This document shows, one piece after another, positions 47,901-59,859 of a stretch of DNA of 64,000 nt; the stretch's first letter is position 1, and the number at the start of each line of letters is the position of its first letter. Origin of the DNA: Eledone cirrhosa (Eukaryota; Mollusca; Cephalopoda; Octopoda; Eledonidae); the NCBI GenBank assembly GCA_964016885.1, contig OZ024740.1, positions 6,523,450 through 6,587,449 of the forward strand, in the 5' to 3' direction. Made by a program: the position numbers and the translations under genes. The notes beneath the pieces were generated by a model, which was not told the DNA's origin, searched no databases, and saw nothing but the letters and a program-made list of their open reading frames with translations.

Positions 47901-50048
47901 GGTAGAGGGTCTGACACCATCTTAGGTGGTGGATTGGTAGTATTGGTAGAGGGTCTGACACCATCTTAGGTGGTGGATTGGCAGTATTGGTAGAGGGTCT
48001 GACACAATGCTAGGGTGGTGGATTGGCAGTATTGTTAGAGGGGCTAACACCATGTTAGGTGGTGGATTGGCAGTATTTGTAGAGGGTCTGACACAATGCT
48101 AGGGTTGTGGATTGGCAGTATTGGTAGAGGGGCTGACACCATTTTAGGTGGTGGATTGGCAGTATTGGTAGAGGGTCAGACGCCATGGGTGGTGGATTGG
48201 CATTATTGGTAGAGGGTCTGACACCATGTTAGGGTGGTGGATTGGCAGTATAGGTAGAGGGTCTGACACCATGTTAGGGTGGTGGATTGGTAGTATAGGT
48301 AGAGGGTCTGACACAATGCTAGGGTGGCGGATTGGCAGTATTGGTAGAGGGTCTGACATCATGTTAGGTGGTGGATTGGCAGTATTGGTAGAGGGTCTGA
48401 CACAATGCTAGGGTGGTGGATTGGCAGTATTGGTAAAGGGGCTGACAACATGTTAGGTGGTGGATTGGCAGTATTGGTAGAGGGTCTGACACAATGCTAG
48501 GGTGGTGGATTGGCAGTATTGTAGAGGGTCTGACACAATGCTAGGTTGGTGGATTGGCAGTATTGGTAGAGGGTCTGACACCATGTTAGGGTGGTGGATT
48601 GGTAGTATTGTTAGAGGGTCTGACACCATGGTAGGGGTGGATTGGTAGTATAAGTAGAGGGTCTGACACCATGTTAGGTGGTGGATTGGCAGTATTGGTA
48701 GAGGGTCTGACACCATGTTAGGTGGTGGATTGGTAGTATTGGTAGAGTGTCTGACACAATGCTAGGGTGGCGGATTGGCAGTATTGGTAGAGGGTCTGAC
48801 ACCATGTTAGGGTGGCGGATTGGCAGTATTGGTAGAGGGTCTGACACCATGTTAGGGTGGTGGATTGGCAGTATTGGTAGAGGGTCTGACACCGTGTTAG
48901 GGTGGTGGATTGGTAGTATTGGTAGAGGGTCTGACACCATGTTAGGTGTTGGATTGGTAGTATTGGTAGAGGGTCTGACACCATGTTAGGTAGTGGATTG
49001 GCAGTATTGGTAGAGGGTCTGACACCATTTTACGGTGGCGGATTGGCAGTATTTGTAGAGGGTCTGACACCATGTTAGGGTGGTGGATTGGCAGTATTGG
49101 CAGCGGGTCTGACACCATGTTAGGGTGGTGGATTGGTAGTATAGGTAGAGGGTCTGACACCATGGTAGGGTTGTGGATTGGCAGTATAGGTAGAGGGTCT
49201 GACACCATGTTAGGGTGGCGGATTGGCAGTATTGGTAGAGGGTCTGACACCATGCTAGGGTGGTGGATTGGCAGTATTGGTAGAGGGTCTGACACCATGT
49301 TAGGTGGGGGATTGGCAGTATTGGTAGAGGGTCTGACACCATGGTAGAGTGGTAGATTGGCAGTATTGTTAGAGGGTCTGACACAATGCTAGGGTGGTGG
49401 ATTGGCAGTATTGGTAGAGGGGCTGACACCATGTTAGGTGGTGGATTGGCAGTATTGGTAGAGGGTTTGACACAATGCTAGGGTGGTGGATTGGCAGTAT
49501 AGTTAGAGGGTCTGACACCATGTTAGGGTGGTGGATTGGCAGTATTGGTAGAGGGTCTGACACCATGGTAGGGGTGGATTGGTAGTATAGGTAGAGGGTC
49601 TGACACAATGCTAGGGTGGCGGATTGGCAGTATTGGTAGAGGGTCTGACACCATGTTAGGGTGGTGGATTGGCAGTATTGTTAGAGGGTCTGACACCATG
49701 TTAGGGTGGCGGATTGGCAGTATTGGTAGAGGGTCTGACACCATGTTAGGGTGGTGGATTGGTAGTATAGGTAGAGGGTCTGACACCATCTTAGGTGGTG
49801 GATTGGTAGTATTGGTAGAGGGTCTGACACCATGTTAGGGTGGCGGATTGGCAGTATTGGTAGAGGGTCTGACACCAAGCTAGGGTGGTGGATTGGCAGT
49901 ATTGGTAGAGGGTCTGACACCAAGTTAGGTGGTGGATTGGCAGTATTGGTAGAGGGTCTGACACAACGCTAGGGTGGCGGATTAGCAGTATTGGTAGAGG
50001 GTCTGACACCATATTAGGTGGTGGATTGGTAGTATTGGTAGAGGGTCT
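44973..50048 (+). repeat. Higher-order unit III, 5,076 bp
   Basis: A composite. Its first part resembles 37030-38000, the middle (about 46130-48170) is a rearranged relative of the middle of units I and II, and the last part (about 48450-50048) repeats 43375-44972 with offset 5,076. A local double of 'ctaacaccatgttaggg' with a 'ggtggatggtagta' monomer lies at 46886-47020. Confidence 0.8.
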
Positions 50049-53000
50049 GACACCATGTTAGGTGGTGGATTGGCAGTATAGGTAGAGGTTCTGACACAAT
50101 GCTAGGGTGGCGGATAGGCAGTATTGGTAGAGGGTCTGACACCATGTTAGGGTGGTGGATTGGCAGTATTGGTAGAGGGTCTGACACCATGTTAGGGTGG
50201 CGGATTGGCAGTATTGGTAGGGGGTCTGACACCATGTTAGGGTGGTGGATTGGCAGTATTGGTAGAGGGTCTGATACCATGTTAGGGTGGTGGATTGGTA
50301 GTATAGGTAGAGGGTCTGACACCATTGTAGGGTGGTGGATTGGCAATATTGGTAGAGATCTGACACCATGTTAGGTGGTGGATTGGTAGTATTGGTAGAG
50401 GGTCTGACACCATGGTAGGTGGTGGATTGGTAGTATTGGTAGAGGGTCTGACACCATGTTCGGTGGTGGATTGGTAGTATTGGTAGAGGGTCTGACACCT
50501 TGTTAGGGTGGAGGATTGGCAGTATTGGTAGAGGGTCTGACACCATGGTAGGGTGGTGGATTGGCAGTATTGTTAGAGGTTCTGACACCGTGTTAGGTGG
50601 TGGATTGGCAGTATTGGTAGAGGGCCTGACACAATGCTAGGGTGGTGGATTGGCAGTATTGGTAAAGGGTCTGACACCATGTTAGGTGGTGGATTAGCAG
50701 TATTGGTAGATGGTCAGACGCCATGGGTGGTGGATTGGCAGCATTGGTAGAGGGTCTGACACCATGTTAGGGTGGTGGATTGGTAGTATTGGTAGAGGGT
50801 CTGACACCATGGTAGGGGGTGGATTGGTAGTATAGGTAGAGGGTCTGACACAATGCTAGGGTGGCGGATTTGCAGTATTGGTAAAGGGTCTGACACCATG
50901 TTAGGATGGTGGATTGGCAGTATTAGTAGAGGGTCTGATACCATGTTAGGGTGGTGGATTGGCAGTATTGGTAGAGGGTCTGACACCATGTTAGGGTGGC
51001 GGATTGGCAGTATTGGTAGAGGGTCTGACACCATGTTACGGTGGTGGATTGGCAGTATTGGTAGAGGGTCTGATATCATGTTAGGGTGGTTGATTGGTAG
51101 TATAGGTAGAGGGTCTGACACCATGGTAGGGTGGCAGATTGGCAGTATTGGTAGAGGGTCTGACACAATGTTAGGGTGGTGGATTGGCAGTATTGGTAGA
51201 GGGTCTGACATCATGTTAGGGTGGTGGATTGGTAGTATAGGTAGAGGTTTTGACACCATTGTAGGGTGGTGGATTGGCAATATTGGTAGAGCGTCTCACA
51301 CCATGTTAGGGTGGCGGATTGGCAGTATTGGTAGAGGGTCTGACACCATGTTAGGGTGGAGGATTGGCAATATTGGTAGAGGTTCTGACACCATGGTAGG
51401 TGGTGGATTGGCAGTATTGGTAGAGGGTCTGACACCATGTTAGGGTGGTGGAGTGGTAGTATAGGTAGAGGGTCTGACACCATCTTAGGTGGTGGATTGG
51501 TAGTATTGGTAGATCGTCTGACACCATGTTAGGGTGGTGGATTGGTAGTATATGTAGAGGGCCTGACACCATCTTAGGTGGTGGATTGGTAGTATTGGTA
51601 GAGGGTCTGACACCATCTTAGGTGGTGGATTGGCAGTATTGGTAGAGTGTCTGACACAATGCTAGGGTGGTGGATTGGCAGTATTGTTAGAGGGGCTAAC
51701 ACCATGTTAGGTGGTGGATTGGCAGTATTTGTAGAGGGTCTGACACAATGCTAGGGTTGTGGATTGGCAGTATTGGTAGAGGGGCTGACACCATTTTAGG
51801 TGGTGGATTGGCAGTATTGGTAGATGGTCAGACGCCATGGGTGGTGGATTGGCATTATTGGTAGAGGGTCTGACACCATGTTAGGGTGGTGGATTGGCAG
51901 TATAGGTAGAGGGTCTGACACAATGCTAGGGTGGCGGATTGGCATTATTGGTAGAGGGTCTGACACCATGTTAGGTGGTGGATTGGCAGTATTGGTAGAG
52001 GGTCTGACACAATGCTAGGGTGGTGGATTGGCAGTATTGGTAAAGGGGCTGACAACATGTTAGGTGGTGGATTGGCAGTATTGGTAGAGGGTCTGACACA
52101 ATGCTAGGGTGGTGGATTGGCAGTATTGTAGAGGGTCTGACACAATGCTAGGTTGGTGGATTGGCAGTATTGGTAGAGGGTCTGACACCATGTTAGGGTG
52201 GTGGATTGGTAGTATTGGTAGTGGGTCTGACACCATGGTAGGGGTGGATTGGTAGTATAAGTAGAGGGTCTGACACCATGTTAGGTGGTGGATTGGCAGT
52301 ATTGGTAGAGGGTCTGACACCATGTTAGGTGGTGGATTGGTAGTATTGGTAGAGTGTCTGACACAATGCTAGGGTGGCGGATTGGCAGTATTGGTAGAGG
52401 GTCTGACACCATGTTAGGGTGGCGGATTGGCAGTATTGGTAGAGGGTCTGACACCATGTTAGGGTGGTGGATTGGCAGTATTGGTAGAGGGTCTGACACC
52501 GTGTTAGGGTGGTGGATTGGTAGTATTGGTAGAGGGTCTGACACCATGTTAGGTGTTGGATTGGTAGTATTGGTAGAGGGTCTGACACCATGTTAGGTAG
52601 TGGATTGGCAGTATTGGTAGAGGGTCTGACACCATTTTACGGTGGCGGATTGGCAGTATTTGTAGAGGGTCTGACACCATGTTAGGGTGGTGGATTGGCA
52701 GTATTGGTAGCGGGTCTGACACCATGTTAGGGTGGTGGATTGGTAGTATAGGTAGAGGGTCTGACACCATGGTAGGGTTGTGGATTGGCAGTATAGGTAG
52801 AGGGTCTGACACCATGTTAGGGTGGCGGATTGGCAGTATTGGTAGAGGGTCTGACACCATGCTAGGGTGGTGGATTGGCAGTATTGGTAGAGGGTCTGAC
52901 ACCATGTTAGGTGGGGGATTGGCAGTATTGGTAGAGGGTCTGACACCATGGTAGAGTGGTAGATTGGCAGTATTGTTAGAGGGTCTGACACAATGCTAGG

Positions 53001-53655
53001 GTGGTGGATTGGCAGTATTGGTAGAGGGGCTGACACCATGTTAGGTGGTGGATTGGCAGTATTGGTAGAGGGTTTGACACAATGCTAGGGTGGTGGATTG
53101 GCAGTATAGTTAGAGGGTCTGACACCATGTTAGGGTGGTGGATTGGCAGTATTGGTAGAGGGTCTGACACCATGGTAGGGGTGGATTGGTAGTATAGGTA
53201 GAGGGTCTGACACAATGCTAGGGTGGCGGATTGGCAGTATTGGTAGAGGGTCTGACACCATGTTAGGGTGGTGGATTGGCAGTATTGTTAGAGGGTCTGA
53301 CACCATGTTAGGGTGGCGGATTGGCAGTATTGGTAGAGGGTCTGACACCATGTTAGGGTGGTGGATTGGTAGTATAGGTAGAGGGTCTGACACCATCTTA
53401 GGTGATGGATTGGTAGTATTGGTAGAGGGTCTGACACCATGTTAGGGTGGCGGATTGGCAGTATTGGTAGAGGGTCTGACACCAAGCTAGGGTGGTGGAT
53501 TGGCAGTATTGGTAGAGGGTCTGACACCAAGTTAGGTGGTGGATTGGCAGTATTGGTAGAGGGTCTGACACAACGCTAGGGTGGCGGATTAGCAGTATTG
53601 GTAGAGGGTCTGACACCATATTAGGTGGTGGATTGGTAGTATTGGTAGAGGGTCT
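50049..53655 (+). repeat. Higher-order unit IV, 3,607 bp
   Basis: Repeats unit II (offset 8,812, then 8,683) after loss of 129 bp (three monomers, one of them the short 41-mer) near 50590. It is otherwise nearly the same as unit II; one seen change is 'ggtgatggattgg' at 53402. Units III and IV together give the 8,683-bp offset of the larger duplication. Confidence 0.88.
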
Positions 53656-56520
53656 GACACCATGTTAGGTGGTGGATTGGCAGTATTGGTAGCGGGTCTG
53701 ACACCATGTTAGAGTGGTGGATTAGTAGTATAGGTAGAGGGTCTGACACCATGGTAGGGTGGTGGATTGGCAGTATAGGTAGAGGGTCTGACACCATGTT
53801 AGGGTGGCGGATTGGCAGTATTGGTAGAGGGTCTGACACCATGCTAGGGTGGTGGATTGGCAGTATTGGTAGAGGGTCTGACACCATGTTAGGGTGGTGG
53901 ATTGGCAGTATTGGTAGAGGGTCTGCCACCATGCTAGGGTGGTGGATTGGCAGTATTGGTAGAGGGTCTGACACCATGTTAGGGTGGTGGATTGGCAGTA
54001 TTGGTAGAGGGTCTGACATCATGCTAGGTGGTGGATTGTTAGTATTGGTAGAGGGTCTGACACAATGTTAGGTGGTGGATTGGCAGTATAGGTAGAGGTT
54101 CTGACACAATGCTAGGGTGGCGGATTGGCAGTATTGGTAGAGGGTCTGACACCATGTTAGGGTCGTGGATTGGCAGTATTGGTAGAGGGTCTGACACCAT
54201 GTTAGGGTGGCGGATTGGCAGTATTGGTAGAGGGTCTGACACCATGTTAGGGTGGTGGATTGGCAGTATTGGTAGAGGGTCTGATACCATGTTAGGGTGG
54301 TGGATTGGTAGTATAGGTAGAGGGTCTGACACCATTGTAGGGTGGTGAATTGGCAATATTGGTAGAGATCTGACACCATGTTTGGGTGGTGGATTGGCAG
54401 TATTGGTAGAGGGTCTGACACCATGTTAGGCTGGAGGATTGGCAGTATTGGTAGAGGGTCTGACACCATGGTAGGGTGGTGGATTGGCAGTATTGTTAGA
54501 GGTTCTGGCACCATGTTAGGTGGTGGATTGGCAGTATTGGTAGAGGGTCTGACACCATGTTAGGGTGGTGGATTGGCAGTATTGTTAGAGGGTCTAACAC
54601 CATGTTAGGGTGGTGGATGGTAGTATAGGTAGAGGGTCTGACACCATGTTAGGTGGTGGATTGGCAGTATTGGTAGAGGGCCTGACACAATGCTAGGGTG
54701 GTGGATTGGCAGTATTGTTAGAGGGGCTAACACCATGTTAGGTGGTGGATTGGCAGTATTGGTAGAGGGTCTGACACCATGTTAGGTGGTGGATTAGCAG
54801 TATTGGTAGATGGTCAGACGCCATGGGTGGTGGATTGGTAGTATTGGTAGAGGATCTGACACCATGGTAGGGGGTGGATTGGTAGTATAGGTAGAGGGTC
54901 TGACACCATGGTAGGGTGGCAGATTGGCAGTATTGGTAGAGGGTCTGACACAATGTTAGGGTGGTGGATTGGCAGTATTGGTAGAGGGTCTGACATCATG
55001 TTAGGGTGGTGGATTGGTAGTATAGGTAGAGGTTTTGACACCATTGTAGGGTGGTGGATTGGCAATATTGGTAGAGGGTCTAACACCATGTTAGGGTGGC
55101 GGATTGGCAGTATTGGTAGAGGGTCTGACACCATGTTAGGGTGGAGGATTGGCAATATTGGTAGAGCTTCTGACACCATGGTAGGTGGTGGATTGGCAGT
55201 GTTTATAGAGGGTCTGACACCATGGTAGGCTGGTGGATTGGTAGTATTGGTAGAGGGTCTGACACCATGTTAGGGTGGTGGAGTGGTAGTATAGGTAGAG
55301 GGTCTGACACCATCTTAGGTGGTGGATTTGTAGTATTGGTAGAGGGTCTGACACCATCTTAGGTGGTGGATTGGCAGTATTGGTAGAGGGTCTGACACAA
55401 TGCTAGGGTGGTGGATTGGCAGTATTGTTAGAGGGGCTAACACCATGTTAGGTGGTGGATTGGCAGTATTTGTAGAGGGTCTGACACAATGCTAGGGTTG
55501 TGGATTGGCAGTATTGGTAGAGGGGCTGACACCATTTTAGGTGGTGGATTGGCAGTATTGGTAGAGGGTCTAACACCATGTTAGGGTGGTGGATGGTAGT
55601 ATAGGTAGAGGGTCTGACACCATGTTAGGGTGGTGGATTGGCAGTATTGGTAGAGGGTCTAACACCATGTTAGGGTGGTGGATGGTAGTATAGGTAGAGG
55701 GTCTGACACCATGTTAGGTGGTGGATTGGCAGTATTGGTAGAGGGCCTGACACAATGCTAGGGTGGTGGATTGGCAGTATTGGTAGAGGGTCTGACACCA
55801 TGTTAGGTGGTGGATTAGCAGTACTGGTAGATGGTCAGACGCCATGGGTGGTGGATTGGCAGCATTGGTAGAGGGTCTGACACCATGTTAGGGTGGTGGT
55901 TTGGTAGTATTGGTAGAGGGTCTGACACCATGGTAGGGGGTGGATTGGTAGTATAGGTAGAGGGTCTGACACTATGCTAGGGTGGCGGATTGGCAGTATT
56001 GGTAGAGGGTCTGACACCATGTTAGGGTGGTGGATTGGCAGTATTGGTAGAGGGTCTGATATCATGTTAGGGTGGTTGATTGGTAGTATAGGTAGAGGGT
56101 CTGACACCATGGTAGGGTGGCAGATTGGCAGTATTGGTAGAGGGTCTGACACAATGTTAGGGTGGTGGATTGGCAGTATTGGTAGAGGGTCTGACATCAT
56201 GTTAGGGTGGTGGATTGGTAGTATAGGTAGAGGTTTTGACACCATTGTAGGGTGGTGGATTGGCAATATTGGTAGAGGGTCTCACACCATGTTAGGGTGG
56301 CGGATTGGCAGTATTGGTAGAGGGTCTGACACCATGTTAGGGTGGAGGATTGGCAATATTGGTAGAGGTTCTGACACCATGGTAGGTGGTGGATTGGAAG
56401 TGTTTATAGAGGGTCTGACACCATGGTAGGCTGGTGGATTGGTAGTATTGGTAGAGGGTCTGACACCATGTTAGGGTGGTGGAGTGGTAGTATAGGTAGA
56501 GGGTCTGACACCATCTTAGG
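53656..56520 (+). repeat. Copy of the first part of unit III
   Basis: Repeats 44973-47837 with offset 8,683. At 56520/56521 exactly three monomers (133 bp, corresponding to 47838-47970) are missing, and similarity resumes with offset 8,550 up to about 56905. A few single-base changes are visible, for example 'cacaatgtt' at 54061 against 'caccatgtt' at 45378. Confidence 0.88.
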
Positions 56521-59500
56521 TGGTGGATTGGCAGTATTGGTAGAGGGTCTGACACAATGCTAGGGTGGTGGATTGGCAGTATTGTTAGAGGGGCTAACAC
56601 CATGTTAGGTGGTGGATTGGCAGTATTTGTAGAGGGTCTGACACAATGCTAGGGTTGTGGATTGGCAGTATTGGTAGAGGGGCTGACACCATTTTAGGTG
56701 GTGGATTGGCAGTATTGGTAGAGGGTCAGACGCCATGGGTGGTGGATTGGCATTATTGGTAGAGGGTCTGACACCATGTTAGGGTGGTGGATTGGCAGTA
56801 TAGGTAGAGGGTCTGACACCATGTTAGGGTGGTGGATTGGTAGTATAGGTAGAGGGTCTGACACAATGCTAGGGTGGCGGATTGGCAGTATTGGTAGAGG
56901 GTCTGACACCATGTTAGGGTGGTGGATTTGCAGTATTGGTAGAGGGTCTGACACCATTTTAGGGTGGTGGATTGGCAGTATTGGTAGAGGGTCTGACATC
57001 ATGTTAGGGTGGTGGATTGGTAGTATAGGTAGAGGGTCTGACACCATGGTAGGTGATGGATTGGTAGTTTTGGTAGAGGGTCTGACACCATGTTAGGTGG
57101 TGGATTGGTAGTATTAGTAGAGGGTCTGACACCATGTTAGGTGGTGGATTGGTAGTATTGGTAGAGGGTCTGACACCATGGTAGGGTGGTGGATTGGCAG
57201 TATAGGTAGAGGGTCTGACACCATGTTAGTGTGGTGGATTGGCAGTATAGGTAGAGGGTCTGACACCATGTTAGGGTGGTGGATTGGCAGTATTGGTAGA
57301 GGGTCTGATACCATGCTAGGTGGTGGATTGTTAGTATTGGTAGAGGGTCTGACACCATGTTAGGTGGTGGATTGGCAGTATAGGTAGAGGGTCTGACACC
57401 ATGTTAGGGTGGTGAATTGGCAGTATTGGTAGAGGGTCTGACACCATGTTAGGGTGGCGGATTGGCAGTATTGGTTGAGGGTCTGACACCATGTTAGGGT
57501 GGCGGATTGGCAGTATTGGTAGAGGTTCTGACACCATGTTAGGGTGGTGGATTGGCAGTATTGGTAGAGGGTCTGATACCATGTTAGGGTGGTGGATTGG
57601 TAGTATAGGTAGTGGGTCTGACACGATTGTAGGGTGGTGTATTGGCAATATTGGTAGAGATCTGACACCATGTTAGGTGGTGGATTGGTAGTATTGGTAG
57701 AGGGTCTGACACCATGGTAGGTGGTGGATTGGTAGTATTGGTAGAGGGTCTGACACCATGTTAGGTGGTGGATTGGTAGTATTGGTAGAGGGTCTGACAC
57801 CATGTTAGGGTGGAGGATTGGCAGTATTGGTAGAGGGTCTGACACCATGGTAGAGTGGTGGATTGGCAGTATTGTTAGAGGGTCCGGCACCATGTTAGGT
57901 GGTGGATTGGCAGTATTGGTAGAGGGTCAGACGCCATGGGTGGTGGATTGGCAGTATTGGTAGAGGGTCTGACACCATGTTAGGGTGGTGGATTGGTAGT
58001 ATTGGTAGAGGGTCTGACACCATGGTAGGGGGTGGATTGGTAGTATAGGTAGAGGGTCTGACACAATGCTAGGGTGGCGGATTGGCAGTATTGGTAGAGG
58101 GTCTGACACCATGTTAGGGTGGTGGATTGGCAGTATTGGTAGAGAGTCTGACACCATTTTAGGGTGGCAGATTTGCAGTATTGGTAGAGGGTCTGACACC
58201 ATGTTAGGGTGGTGGATTGGCAGTATTGGTAGAGGGTCTGATACCATGTTAGGGTGGTGGATTGGCAGTATTGGTAGAGGGTCTGACACCATGTTATGGT
58301 GGCGGATTGGCAGTATTGGTAGAGGGTCTGACACCATGTTACGGTGGTGGATTGGCAGTATTGGTAGAGGGTCTGACATCATGTTAGGGTGGTGGATTGG
58401 TAGTATAGGTAGAGGGTCTGACACCATGTTAGGGTGGTGGATTGGTAGTATTAGTAGAGGGTCTGACACCATGTTAGGTGGTGGATTGGTAGTATTGGTA
58501 GAGGGTCTGACACCATGGTAGGTGGTGGATTGGTAGTATTGGTAGAGGGTCTGACACCATGTTAGGTGGTGTATTGGTAGTATTGGTAGAGGGTCTGACA
58601 CCATGTTAGGGTGGAGGATTGGCAGTATTGGGAGAGGGTCTGACACCATGTTAGGGTTGTGGATTGGCAGTATTGGTAGAGGGTCTGACACCATGTTAAG
58701 GTGGCAGATTGGCAGTATTGGTAGAGGGTCTGACACGATGTTAGGGTGGTGGATTGGCAGTATTGGTAGAGGGTCTGACATCATGTTAGGGTGGTGGATT
58801 GGTAGTATAGGTAGAGATTCTGACACCAAGGTAGGGTGGTGGATTGGCAATATTGGTAGAGGGTCTCACACCATGTTAGGGTGGCGGATTGGCAGTATTG
58901 GTAGAGGTTCTGACACCTTGTTAAGGTGGAGGATTGGCAATATTGGTATAGGGTCTGACACCATGGTAGGAGGTGGATTGGCAGTGTTTGTAGAGGGTCT
59001 GACACCATGGTAGAATGGTAGATTGGTAGTATTGGTAGAGGGTCTGACACCATGTTAGGGTGGTGGAGTGGTAGTATAGGTAGAGGGTCTGACACCATCT
59101 TAGGTGGTGGATTGGTAGTATTGGTAGATCCTCTGAAACCATGTTAGGGTGGTGGATTGGCAGTATTGGTAGAGGGTCTGACACAATGCTAGGGTGGTGG
59201 ATTGGCAGTATTGTTAGAGGGGCTAACACCATGTTAGGTGGTGGATTGGCAGTATTGGTAGAGGGTCTGACACAATGCTAGGGTTGTGGATTGGCAGTAT
59301 CGGTAGAGGGTCTGACACCATGTTAGGGTGGTGGATTGGCAGTATAGGTAGAGGGTCTGACACCATGTTAGGGTGGTGGATTGGTAGTATTGGTAGAGGG
59401 TCTGACACCATGGTAGGGGGTGGATTGGTAGTATAGGTAGAGGGTCTGAAACAATGCTAGGGTGGCGGATTGGCAGTATTGGTAGAGGGTCAGACACCAT

Positions 59501-59859
59501 GTTAGGGTGGTGGATTTGCAGTATTGGTAGAGGGTCTGACACCATTTTAGGGTGGCGGATTGGCAGTATTGGTAGAGAGTCTGATAACCTTGTTAGGGTG
59601 GTGGATTGGCAGTATTGGTAGAGGGTCTGATACCATGTTAGGGTGGTGAATTGGCAGTATTGGTAGAGGGTCTGACACAATGTTAGGGTGGTGGATTGGC
59701 AGTATTGATAGAGGGTCTGATACCATGTTAGGGTGGCGGATTGGCAGCATTGGTAGAGGGTCTGACACCATGTTAGGGTGGTGGATGGGCAGTATTGGTA
59801 GAAGGTCTCACATTATTTTAGGGTGGTGGATTGGTAGTATAGGTAGAGGGTCTGACACC
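55133..59859 (+). repeat. 4.7-kb higher-order unit, copy 1
   Basis: Tandem with the copy that starts at 59860 (offset 4,727 in the left part, 4,771 then 4,769 in the right part). It overlaps the preceding feature, because its left 1.4 kb is also the end of the unit-III-like segment. The right part (57360 on) is a diverged relative of unit I with the same order of marker monomers: 'ggtagagatctgacacc', 'gtccggcacc', 'cagacgccatggg'. Confidence 0.83.
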
